Source: Stappia sp. WLB 29
GTDB taxonomy: Bacteria; Pseudomonadota; Alphaproteobacteria; Rhizobiales; Stappiaceae
Assembly: GCF_023507705.1 (NCBI RefSeq)
Contig: NZ_JALBGD010000005.1
Location: forward strand, 1 to 64,000
DNA length: 64,000 nt
Direction of reading: 5' to 3'
The position numbers were made by a program, and so were the translations under genes. The notes beneath the pieces were generated by a model, which saw only the letters and a list, made by a program, of their open reading frames with translations, searched no databases and was not told where the DNA came from. Below, piece after piece: positions 33,190-40,497 of the stretch; positions within the stretch are counted from its first letter, which is position 1; each line of letters begins with the position of its first letter.

Positions 33190-33390
33190 TCAAAGACTTG
33201 AGTGAGATCGCATGGCGAAGTCGCTCCGCTGTGATCTATCGCCGTGAGCCCTGCGTAATTTCGCCGAGACCCAAGGTGCGACGGCTTTCCCGATCCGCCG
33301 CTCGACCAACGCTTTCGGTCTCAGCCGGAACGCCTACCCGATCGGCTTGCCGGCCAGGAGGCCGCTCTCCCCCGGAGCGGCCTCCTTTTT
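33190..33390 (+). ncRNA. Possible structured small RNA gene
   Basis: No credible protein is encoded between 32986 and 33393, yet a textbook terminator ends the stretch. Before it, GATCGCA (33206-33212) pairs with TGTGATC (33230-33236), and GAGACC (33266-33271) pairs with GGTCTC (33317-33322) around further pairing. With the AT-rich promoter-like region upstream, a transcript of about 150-200 nt is plausible. I could not match it to a known family. Alternatively the terminator belongs to a long 3' tail of the lyase mRNA. Confidence 0.4.
33356..33390 (+). terminator. Strong intrinsic terminator
   Basis: A perfect 12-bp stem, AGGAGGCCGCTC (33356-33367) with GAGCGGCCTCCT (33375-33386), 7-base loop, followed by a T-run to 33390. 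It works rightwards, facing the convergent amidase gene that ends three bases later. Confidence 0.9.
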
Positions 33391-33393
33391 CGT

Positions 33394-34827
33394 TCAAAGC
33401 GCCGGCTTGCGCGCCAGCCAGTCGGTCGCCTGTTCATAGGCCTTTGCCGCCTGCAGGACGCCGAGATCGTCGCGCGGCCGGCCGATGATCTGGATGCCGG
33501 CCGGCAGTCCTTCAGCCGAGAAACCGGCCGGAACCGCGACCACTGGCAGGCCCAGAAGGCTTGCCGGAACAACGACTTCCATCCAGCGGTGGTAGGTGTC
33601 CATCGCCCGGCCGCCGACCTCCTCGGGCCAGTCCAGATCGACGTCGAAGGGAAACACCTGCGCCGTCGGCAGGATCAGGATGTCGACCTGGTCGAACAGC
33701 CGCAGCACCGCCCGGTGGAAGGCGCTGCGCACCACGCTGGCCTCTTCCAGCCGCGCCGGCGTCAGCACGCGGCCGCGCTCGATTTCCCAGATTGCCGCCG
33801 GTTTCAGCTTGTCGCGGGTCGCCGCCGCCTCATAGAGGCCGCCGAGCTTTCCGGCAACCCGCCAGCTCCGCAGATCCGCCCAGGCCTGAAACACCCGCTC
33901 CGCATCGAAGCCCGGCGCCGGCTCCTCGACCCGGCAGCCGAGCCCGGCGAAGACGTCGACCGCCGCCCGGCACAGCTCGAGCAGTCCCGGCTCGAATGGC
34001 AGATGGCCGCCAAGATCGCCGAGCCAGCCGACCCGAAGGCCGGCGATGTCGGAGCGGATCGGCGGCACGAATTCGGACCCGTCGCCCGGCAGCGATTGCG
34101 GCGCGCGCGGGTCGTACCCGGCCTGCACCGACAGCAGCAGCGCCAGGTCGTCGACACTGCGCGCCATCGGCCCTTCCGTCGCCATCCCGTCGAAGAAGCT
34201 CTCCGGGCCCGGCCCCGACGGCACGCGGCCGTAGCTCGGCCGCATGCCCAGCACGTTGCAGAAACCGGCCGGATTGCGCAGCGAGCCCATCATGTCGCTG
34301 CCGTCGGCCACCACCAGCATGCGCGCGGCCAGCGCCGCCGCCGCGCCGCCGCTGGAGCCGCCGGCGCTGCGCGTCCTGTCGTACGGGTTGCGCGTCGGCC
34401 CGAACAGCGGGTTGTAGGTATGCGAGCCGAGGCCGAATTCCGGCACGTTGGTCTTGCCGATGATGAGGCCCCCGGCCGCCCGGATGCGCGCCACCTGGAT
34501 GCCGTCCTCCTCCGGCACCTGGCGGGCGAAGACCGGCGAACCCATGGTCGTCGGGATGCCGGCGGTCATCGCCAGGTCCTTGATCGCCTGCGGAATTCCG
34601 TGCAGCGGCCCGCGCGAGCGCCCGGCGGCGAGCTCTTCGTCCGCAGCATTGGCCTCGGCCAGCAGCGCGTCGCCGTCGCGCAGCGAGACGATGGCGTTGA
34701 TCGTCGGATTGACTGCGTCGATCCGCGCGAGCGTCGCCTCCATCACTTCGCGGGCCGATACCTCGCGGCCATGGATCTTGCGCGAAAGCTCGATGGCGGA
34801 CAGCTCGAGCAGCTCTTGTGACGACAT
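33394..34827 (-). CDS. Amidase of the amidase-signature family
   Basis: A 477-residue hydrolase splitting amides with a Ser-cisSer-Lys triad: Lys83 (GIPQAIKDLA), cis-Ser in the GGSSGG loop (156-161) and nucleophile Ser182 in SDMMGSLRNPA. The last motif normally reads with two glycines where Met-Met stands, a mild departure. Substrate unknown. The ATG at 34827 gives MSSQELLELSAIELSRKI. A palindrome GTGAC-N7-GTCAC lies about 105 bp upstream, near the end of the Crp-family gene. It is probably a single-gene unit. Confidence 0.9.
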   Translation of the reverse strand: MSSQELLELSAIELSRKIHGREVSAREVMEATLARIDAVNPTINAIVSLRDGDALLAEANAADEELAAGRSRGPLHGIPQAIKDLAMTAGIPTTMGSPVFARQVPEEDGIQVARIRAAGGLIIGKTNVPEFGLGSHTYNPLFGPTRNPYDRTRSAGGSSGGAAAALAARMLVVADGSDMMGSLRNPAGFCNVLGMRPSYGRVPSGPGPESFFDGMATEGPMARSVDDLALLLSVQAGYDPRAPQSLPGDGSEFVPPIRSDIAGLRVGWLGDLGGHLPFEPGLLELCRAAVDVFAGLGCRVEEPAPGFDAERVFQAWADLRSWRVAGKLGGLYEAAATRDKLKPAAIWEIERGRVLTPARLEEASVVRSAFHRAVLRLFDQVDILILPTAQVFPFDVDLDWPEEVGGRAMDTYHRWMEVVVPASLLGLPVVAVPAGFSAEGLPAGIQIIGRPRDDLGVLQAAKAYEQATDWLARKPAL

Positions 34828-34932
34828 GAACGGGACCCTTCGGGCTGGAACTGCCGGCTGTCGGCACGCGACGACCGACAGCGGCAAACGGGGCGGGCAA
34901 GCGCGCGGGAGACAAGAGCCTCCCTCGCGCCA

Positions 34933-34949
34933 GTGACTTGAAATGTCAC
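34933..34949. promoter_or_regulatory. GTGAC-N7-GTCAC palindrome upstream of the amidase
   Basis: The arms GTGAC (34933-34937) and GTCAC (34945-34949) are perfect. It could bind the neighbouring Crp-family protein, but the spacing is not that of a standard CRP site. Confidence 0.35.
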
Positions 34950-34998
34950 ATGTTCCGCGGCGAATGCCAAGGGCGGGCCGGCTGAAAGGGGCCAGCTC

Positions 34999-35688
34999 CT
35001 ACAGCGCCGAGGCGCGGCGCAGCCAGTCCGGATTTTCCAGGCAGTAGTAGCCGGAGATCCGGCTGATCGTGCCCGCGCGCTTCCAGTCGTTGAGGACGCG
35101 GCTGACATTCTCGCGCGCCGCCCCGGCCATGTTGGCGATGTCGGCCTGCGACAGCTTGTAGTGGATCAGGATGCGGTCCTTGTCGACCGGCTTGCCGAAC
35201 GTGTCGGCGAGCTGCAGCAGGGTCTGGGCGACACGGCCGGGCAGGGGCAGGAACGAGCGCGCGGCCAATACGTCGTTGGCCTGGCGCAGCCGCTGGCCGA
35301 CGATGTAGAGCATGTGGCGGTAGAGCGCCGGGTTCTCGTCGGCGAACCGCTCGAACGCGTGCTTTTCGATGAAGGCGAGGCGGGTTGGCTTCAGCGCGGT
35401 GACGGTGGCCGAACGCGCCCGCCCGTCGAGCAGCGCCAGTTCGCCGACGATGGCGCCGGGGCCGAGCACGGCCAGCAGCTGCTCGTCGCCCTCGACGCTG
35501 ACGATCGAGACCTTCAGCGAACCTTCGAGGATCGCATAGCAGCCGTTGCCGGGATCGCCGGCCTCGAACAGGATGGCGCCCGGCTTCACCGACATCGGCC
35601 GCGCCAGCGCGGCCAAGCCGGAGGCCAGGCTGCAGTCCAGCCCCTCCATGGAGAAGCTGTTCTCGAGGAAGTTCCTCAGTTCCACCAT
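34999..35688 (-). CDS. Crp/Fnr-family transcription regulator
   Basis: A 229-residue regulator. The N-terminal cyclic-nucleotide-binding fold (about 20-140) has LFEAGDPGNGCYAILEGSLKV and GAIVGELALLDGRARSATV. The C-terminal winged helix-turn-helix has YKLSQADIANMAGAARENVSRVLNDWKR (about 180-207). No Fnr-type cysteine cluster is present. Whether it binds cAMP is open: the phosphate-binding cassette GELALLDGRARSA is close to the CRP form (GELGLF...RSA). A TGTGA-N6-TCACT site lies 167 bp upstream of its start. Confidence 0.88.
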   Translation of the reverse strand: MVELRNFLENSFSMEGLDCSLASGLAALARPMSVKPGAILFEAGDPGNGCYAILEGSLKVSIVSVEGDEQLLAVLGPGAIVGELALLDGRARSATVTALKPTRLAFIEKHAFERFADENPALYRHMLYIVGQRLRQANDVLAARSFLPLPGRVAQTLLQLADTFGKPVDKDRILIHYKLSQADIANMAGAARENVSRVLNDWKRAGTISRISGYYCLENPDWLRRASAL

Positions 35689-35854
35689 CTACCCTGCCTC
35701 GATTCTTCGTCCCCTGGGACGCGCATTCTCGGGGCCGGCGCATGAATGCCGCATGAACTGGAAGGATGCGCCGGCACGACTGCCCCGTCGCGCCGGGCCG
35801 GATTGGCCCCGTCCGGCCATATTACGGCGGTTTCGCTCGCAGCAAAGCGGATTG

Positions 35855-35870
35855 TGTGACCGTCGTCACT
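35855..35870. promoter_or_regulatory. CRP-like site TGTGA-N6-TCACT
   Basis: In the 318-bp gap between the Crp-family gene and the ChbG-like gene, this 16-mer differs from the CRP consensus half-site pair by one base. It could serve autoregulation. The rest of the gap holds only the terminator at 35944-35979. Confidence 0.45.
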
Positions 35871-35943
35871 GTAACCGGACGTGGCGGCCCCTATATCAGG
35901 AACAACAGGCGCTGCTCTCCTGACCTGGCAGCGCCCCTCCCGA

Positions 35944-35979
35944 AAAACCGGTCCCCCATCCCCGCGGGGGGCCGGTTTT
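35944..35979. terminator. Terminator of the glycosyltransferase/ChbG-like operon
   Basis: AAAACCGGTCCCCC (35944-35957) pairs with GGGGGGCCGGTTTT (35966-35979), one G-T pair. On the minus strand it ends with a U-run, just past the ChbG-like gene. Confidence 0.85.
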
Positions 35980-36006
35980 CGCGTTTTCCGGCGCTGTAAG
36001 TCGCTG

Positions 36007-36795
36007 TCAGTACAGGAAAATATCCTTTTCCATCAGCAGCAGCGGAAAGGTATCCCCGCGGAAGAACGCCAATTGGGCGCTGCGCGTGTCGAGGCGCGCG
36101 CGCGGCTCGACACGCCGCAGCCGGTCGTCGATTTCGCCGGGCTGGCAGAAGACGACGGTCCGGTCGGAAAGCCCGTCCATCCCGCGGCGCAGATGCTGAA
36201 CATGGGTCGCTTCGTCGATTGCCTCGGGAAAGTCGGGTCCGCGCTCCAGCACCTTGACGCCGAAATTCTGCGCCATACGGACGAACCTGGCCGCCGCGCG
36301 CGGGCTGAGCTGCGGCATCACGATGCGCGGGGGCCAGCGGCGCAGGCCGGCCTGCTTCAGCACCACACGGGCGAGCGCCGGCACGGCCAGCAGATCCTCC
36401 GCCACATGCAGGAAGTCGGCCGGGCGCTGGTAGAACTCCTCGAAACAGGTGATCTGTGCCTCCACCTCTTCGGCCAGCATCTCGTCGGGCAGCAGGCGCA
36501 GCGCGCCCCGCAGACGCCACCAGCGCGCCTTGGGAAAGCCGTTGCCGAACTGGCCGCGCGCCCGCACCGACAGCGGCGCGAAGGGGCGGGTGAGCGTCAG
36601 CGTCAGCCCGACCAGCGTGCGATGGCGGACGTTGTCGACCGTGTCGCGCAGCGGCAGGTACTCGCGCGACCACAGGTCGGAGACGACGAGACACCCGACG
36701 GCGGAGAGCGCGCCGGCCGAGATCAGCTCGCGCAGGGCCCGGTCGACGCCGAAGGCCAGCCCATAATCCGCTGACGTGAGGAGGATCCGTTTCAT
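36007..36795 (-). CDS. ChbG/HpnK-like deacetylase-fold protein lacking metal ligands
   Basis: A 262-residue protein of the YdjC/ChbG carbohydrate deacetylase fold. The start KRILLTSADYGLAFGVDRAL resembles the family opening (ADDFGLS), with only one of two Asp kept. The family GLHL motif reads VGLTLTLT (His replaced by Thr). The second metal region, normally DSHQHVH, reads HVAEDLL. Loss of the usual metal ligands suggests it binds rather than deacetylates a sugar, or uses another chemistry. It is last in an operon with a GT83-type and a GT2-GtrA transferase, pointing to lipid-linked sugar processing. Confidence 0.75.
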   Translation of the reverse strand: MKRILLTSADYGLAFGVDRALRELISAGALSAVGCLVVSDLWSREYLPLRDTVDNVRHRTLVGLTLTLTRPFAPLSVRARGQFGNGFPKARWWRLRGALRLLPDEMLAEEVEAQITCFEEFYQRPADFLHVAEDLLAVPALARVVLKQAGLRRWPPRIVMPQLSPRAAARFVRMAQNFGVKVLERGPDFPEAIDEATHVQHLRRGMDGLSDRTVVFCQPGEIDDRLRRVEPRARLDTRSAQLAFFRGDTFPLLLMEKDIFLY

Positions 36796-36878
36796 GCCGG
36801 AATTCTATGCAGGGACCGGCGCGTTGGCGCCAGTGTCAATTTTCTCTGCCGAATTTGTCTGGCCGAGCCCTGGCGAGG

Positions 36879-38426
36879 TTACGGCAGCGGGTAGACCGGG
36901 TCGAGAGGTCCACCCGCATGCGGTTCGGCGACCCGATAGACGACGAGGTTCTCGATCGGCGTGCCGCGCGAACTGCGGGTCAGCACGGCAACCCGCTCTA
37001 CCTCGGCAAAGCGGGCCGAGAGGCGCTCCAGGCCGGGATCGCGCCGCTCCTCGGCAACGAACAACGCCGGCTGCGCCAGCGTGCCGGCGTCCGGCTCGGG
37101 CCGCATCGCGTAGCGAATGCGCTGGTCGACCTGCTCCACCGGCATCACATTGTCGAGCTGCCAGGAGAGCTGGGCGTTGAGGCTGTAGGCGTTGGTGGCG
37201 ATCCATGCCGCGCCCTGTTCGCGCGCAAGTGCCTGCAGCGCCGTGCCGATCTCCTCCCAGCCGCGGGTCTGGTGCGTCGGATCCTTGCGCGCGAAGGCGC
37301 CGGTCAGCGGCGCGACCGCATGAACGTAGACGACCGCCGACACGGCAAGCCCGAGCGCCACGGCAACGGCGGAGAACCGGTGCCAGAACCTTGGGCCCGG
37401 CCGTAGCGGCGGGTTTGCTGCGACCAGCGCGGCGGTAAGGGCGATGGCCGGAAACAGCGGCGCCGGCCAGTTGCCCTGCACGCGCGAATGCAGCGAATGC
37501 GCCAGCAGGTAAATGAGGAAGGGCAGGCTGGTCCACAGCAGCAGGCCGCCCGCCGCCTCGCCCCGCAGGGCGGCACGGGCGATGCGCACCACGCCGATGC
37601 CGGCAAGCACCGCGACCAGCGGGTTGGCAAGGCCGACCAGCGCGCCCAGGAATTCCGGAAGGTAGCGCGCGCTCCAGCCCTCCGGCACGGCGCGGCCGAA
37701 CTGCTTGGTGAAGGACGCCCATTCGTGCGCCGCGTTCCAGCCGATGACCGGAGCTACCAGGAGGGCGGCGAGCAGCCCGCCGGCCCAGAGCTGCCAGGCG
37801 CCCCACCAGCGGCGCGCCTGCGGCACGAAGACGAGATAGAGCACGATGCCGGCGCCGAGAAACAGCACCGAATACTTGGCGTTGAGCCCCAGTCCGGCGA
37901 ACAGGCCGACCGCCAGCCACCACCAGGGGTTCTCGCTCGCCGTCAGCTCCGCCAGCGCCCAGATGGCAAGACCCCAGAACAGCACGGAAGGCGCATCGGG
38001 CGTTGCCAGCAGGCTGCCGACGCCGATCAGCAGGCTGGCATTGAGAAAGAGCACCGCAAGGCCGGCGACGCGCGCACCGTAGAGCAACTGCCCGGTGCGC
38101 CACAGCGCGGCCGAGCCGATGGCGGCCGACAGCACCGACATGAACCGCAGGCCGAGCGCGGTGTCGCCGAACAGCGACTGGCCGAGGAAGGCGAACCAGG
38201 CGACCATCGGCGGATGGTCGTAGTAGCCGGCGGCGGGAGAAAGACCCCAGAGCCTGTAATAGGCCTCGTCTTCGGCAAGGCCGGCATCGGCGGCGACCAG
38301 CAGCCGCAGCACGGCGAGGGCGGCGACCAGCAGCGCGAGGGGCAGGGGGCGCAACCACAGGGGCAGGGCCTCCGCTTCCGTGCTGCTTGGTCCGAGCGCC
38401 TCGCTCTTGGGTGCGTGTCCCGCCAT
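36879..38426 (-). CDS. ArnT/GT83-like polyprenyl-phosphate sugar transferase
   Basis: A 515-residue membrane glycosyltransferase of the GT39/GT83 class with about 11-12 helices. The signature EDEAYYRLWGLSPAAGYYDHPP (first periplasmic loop, starting about residue 52) carries the catalytic acidic residue as in ArnT. Such enzymes move a sugar from a polyprenyl-phosphate carrier to a lipid or protein on the periplasmic side. The C-terminal soluble part (about 380-515) has the RYAMRPEP and VAEERRDPGLERL segments. It follows the GT2-GtrA gene, which would supply the lipid-linked sugar. Confidence 0.88.
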   Translation of the reverse strand: MAGHAPKSEALGPSSTEAEALPLWLRPLPLALLVAALAVLRLLVAADAGLAEDEAYYRLWGLSPAAGYYDHPPMVAWFAFLGQSLFGDTALGLRFMSVLSAAIGSAALWRTGQLLYGARVAGLAVLFLNASLLIGVGSLLATPDAPSVLFWGLAIWALAELTASENPWWWLAVGLFAGLGLNAKYSVLFLGAGIVLYLVFVPQARRWWGAWQLWAGGLLAALLVAPVIGWNAAHEWASFTKQFGRAVPEGWSARYLPEFLGALVGLANPLVAVLAGIGVVRIARAALRGEAAGGLLLWTSLPFLIYLLAHSLHSRVQGNWPAPLFPAIALTAALVAANPPLRPGPRFWHRFSAVAVALGLAVSAVVYVHAVAPLTGAFARKDPTHQTRGWEEIGTALQALAREQGAAWIATNAYSLNAQLSWQLDNVMPVEQVDQRIRYAMRPEPDAGTLAQPALFVAEERRDPGLERLSARFAEVERVAVLTRSSRGTPIENLVVYRVAEPHAGGPLDPVYPLP

Positions 38427-38465
38427 CTCGTCGTCCTTGTCGCGCCGCGAAGGCCTGCTGAGGCT

Positions 38466-39617
38466 TCAGGCCTTGCGCCAGGTCAGCACCGAGCTTGCGG
38501 CATAGTTCCACACCGCGCCCATGACCGCACCGGCAAGGCCGGCAAGCCCGATCAGGATGCGCCCGGCATCCTCCTGGTAGACCAGCGAGGCGACGCCGAC
38601 ATTGGCGACGACACCGACGCTGCACACCACGTAGAAGGTGAAGAGACCGCGCAGGGCTGCGAAGCCGCGCAGACGGCGGTCGCGATAGGTCAGGCGGTTG
38701 TTGAGCCAGAAATTGGTGGTCATGGCGACGAAGGTTGCCGCCGTCTGCGCCACCGGGAAGGACAGGCCGCCGATCTCCATCATGGCAAACAGCGCCGCCA
38801 TGTGGACGACGACGCCGGACGCGCCGACCAGCATGAACATCAGGAAGCGGATCGAGACCAGGTCTCCGACGAGCTTGGACAAGATGAGCCCCAGAAAGTC
38901 GAGCGCCACCAGCGTGTCGAGCTTGCTCTCGCCATGCAGGCGCTCTCGGAAGACGAAGGGAAGCTCGACGATGCGCAAGGAGCCGCGCGCGGTGGCGACG
39001 ATGTCGAGCAGGATCTTGAAGCCCTGCGACGAGAGTCCGGGTGCCAGCCGCTCGACCTCGGAGCGGCGGATCATGAAGAAGCCGCTCATCGGGTCGGACA
39101 GGGTCACCTTCAGCAGCACCCGCGCCAGCCGGTTGGCAAGGCCGGAGCCGGAGGCGCGCACGCCGGACAGGCCGGTGCCGACGTCGCCGCCTTCCACATG
39201 GCGGCTGGCCACCGCAAGGTCGGCCGCGCCGTTGGACAGGGCTGCCAGCATCTTCGGCAGCAGGGTCTCGTCGTGCTGCAGGTCGGCATCCATCACCGCC
39301 ACATAGTCGGCGGATGAGGCCAGCATGCCCTCGACGCAGGCGCCCGACAGGCCGCGCCGTCCGACACGGCGGATGACACGCACCCGCGGGTCGCGCGCGG
39401 CGATGGCGCGGGCGACGTCTGCGGTGCCGTCGGGCGAGTTGTCGTCGACGACGATCGCCTCCCAGGCGATGCCGGCGAGCGCGGCGTCGAGCCGGTCGAT
39501 CAGGACAGGCAGGTTGTCGCGTTCGTTATAGGTCGGCAGCACGACCGAAAGCCGTGCTGCGCCAAGCGGCGCCGTGCCGTCGGCCTCGCCCGTCTGCTGA
39601 ATGCCGTCGCCCGGCAT
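38466..39617 (-). CDS. GT2 polyprenyl-phosphate glycosyltransferase fused to GtrA domain
   Basis: A 383-residue protein. The N-terminal GT2 domain (about 20-240) resembles dolichol-phosphate mannosyltransferase: SVVLPTYNERDNLP, IVVDDNSPDGT, VMDADLQHDETLLPKM and SGFFMIRR. A C-terminal GtrA-like domain with four helices (about 255-380) may help flip the sugar-lipid. The start at 39617 was chosen because GGAG lies five bases upstream; an ATG at 39632 is also possible. It is first in the three-gene lipid-glycosylation operon. Confidence 0.9.
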   Translation of the reverse strand: MPGDGIQQTGEADGTAPLGAARLSVVLPTYNERDNLPVLIDRLDAALAGIAWEAIVVDDNSPDGTADVARAIAARDPRVRVIRRVGRRGLSGACVEGMLASSADYVAVMDADLQHDETLLPKMLAALSNGAADLAVASRHVEGGDVGTGLSGVRASGSGLANRLARVLLKVTLSDPMSGFFMIRRSEVERLAPGLSSQGFKILLDIVATARGSLRIVELPFVFRERLHGESKLDTLVALDFLGLILSKLVGDLVSIRFLMFMLVGASGVVVHMAALFAMMEIGGLSFPVAQTAATFVAMTTNFWLNNRLTYRDRRLRGFAALRGLFTFYVVCSVGVVANVGVASLVYQEDAGRILIGLAGLAGAVMGAVWNYAASSVLTWRKA

Positions 39618-39878
39618 GGGAACTCCGAACATCAAGGGGATCCGGTCTGTCTTGATCGCCCGCGACCCGAGGGCCTGCAAGGCGGAACCGCGCGGGACCA
39701 TAGTCGGAACGCCCCCGATTGCAAGCGCCGATCCGCCGCAGCGTCCGGCGCGCCCCGGGCTTCAATCTCGGAAGTGGTCTGGAAACGGGTCGTGGGCAGC
39801 GAGTGCGGTCGATACGCAGACACGACAGCGGCATTGAACTGAATGCTGTTTGGCCAAACCGGCAAAGAGGACCTCCCG

Positions 39879-40313
39879 ATGAATTCCCGACCAAGCAACG
39901 ACAAGACTGCGATGCAACTTCTGGCGAAGATGTTCGAGGTGGAAATGGCTTACATGGCGTCTACAGACAAGGACGCGAGTATTCTTGCGCAAGCATTTCA
40001 CCCTGATGTGGTGGTGCGCGAGCCTCGCTCGCTTCCTTATGCCGGCGATTGGCAGGGATACGACGGGTTGCAGGCGCTGTTTCGCCTGATGAGTGACGCC
40101 TGGAGCGACATGCAGGTGCTCGGAATGACGGCGGCCCGTGAGAACGACAAGGTCTTTATGACGTGTACTCTGCGTCTGACCGTGAGAGCGAACGGCCGGA
40201 TTATCGAGCAGCCCTTTGCAGAGGCATTGACGTTCCGAGATGGGCTTGTTGCCGACGCGACGCCTTTCTACCACGACACTCACGCGATAGTGGCGAGCCT
40301 TCAGGGCGTGTGA
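39879..40313 (+). CDS. SnoaL-like (NTF2-fold) protein
   Basis: A 144-residue small protein with the SnoaL/NTF2 alpha-beta barrel pattern: [20 protein letters not shown], the [14 protein letters not shown] helix, and [13 protein letters not shown]-like strands ending with [15 protein letters not shown]. Such folds serve as cyclases, isomerases or unknown small-molecule proteins; function not assigned. G+C is about 50-57% in the parts I counted, lower than its neighbours, suggesting recent gain. The start at 39879 follows GAGGACC. Confidence 0.78.
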   Translation: MNSRPSNDKTAMQLLAKMFEVEMAYMASTDKDASILAQAFHPDVVVREPRSLPYAGDWQGYDGLQALFRLMSDAWSDMQVLGMTAARENDKVFMTCTLRLTVRANGRIIEQPFAEALTFRDGLVADATPFYHDTHAIVASLQGV

Positions 40314-40378
40314 TCCGTCAGTCGGCTCCCACCCGTCGCGGACGGGCTTCGGACGCAGACCACCGCAGGCACGACAGC

Positions 40379-40412
40379 GGGCAAGGGTGCCGTTCCCCCG
40401 GCGTCCTTGCCC
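40379..40412 (+). promoter_or_regulatory. First hairpin in the hisS leader
   Basis: GGGCAAGGGTGCCG (40379-40392) pairs with CGGCGTCCTTGCCC (40399-40412), 12 of 14. It has a six-base loop and no T-run. It may be a weak stop for the SnoaL-like gene or part of a hisS leader. Confidence 0.5.
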
Positions 40413-40453
40413 GCGCGGTCCGTTTCGTCTAGGAAACCGGCAACTGCAAGAAC

Positions 40454-40492
40454 GCGCGCGTCTTTTGAGCCATGAGCAAAAAAGATGCGCGC
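40454..40492 (+). promoter_or_regulatory. Second hairpin directly before the hisS start
   Basis: GCGCGCGTCTTTT (40454-40466) pairs with AAAAGATGCGCGC (40480-40492), one G-U pair, 13-base loop. It ends six bases before the hisS ATG. The loop contains an out-of-frame ATG (40472) that opens a 23-codon reading frame overlapping the hisS start. Confidence 0.6.
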
Positions 40493-40497
40493 CCGCG

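Noticed and set aside
33198-33488. A 96-codon plus-strand frame between the lyase and the amidase
   Set aside because: Arg/Pro/Ser-rich low-complexity translation, no ribosome site, runs through the terminator and into the amidase gene on the other strand.
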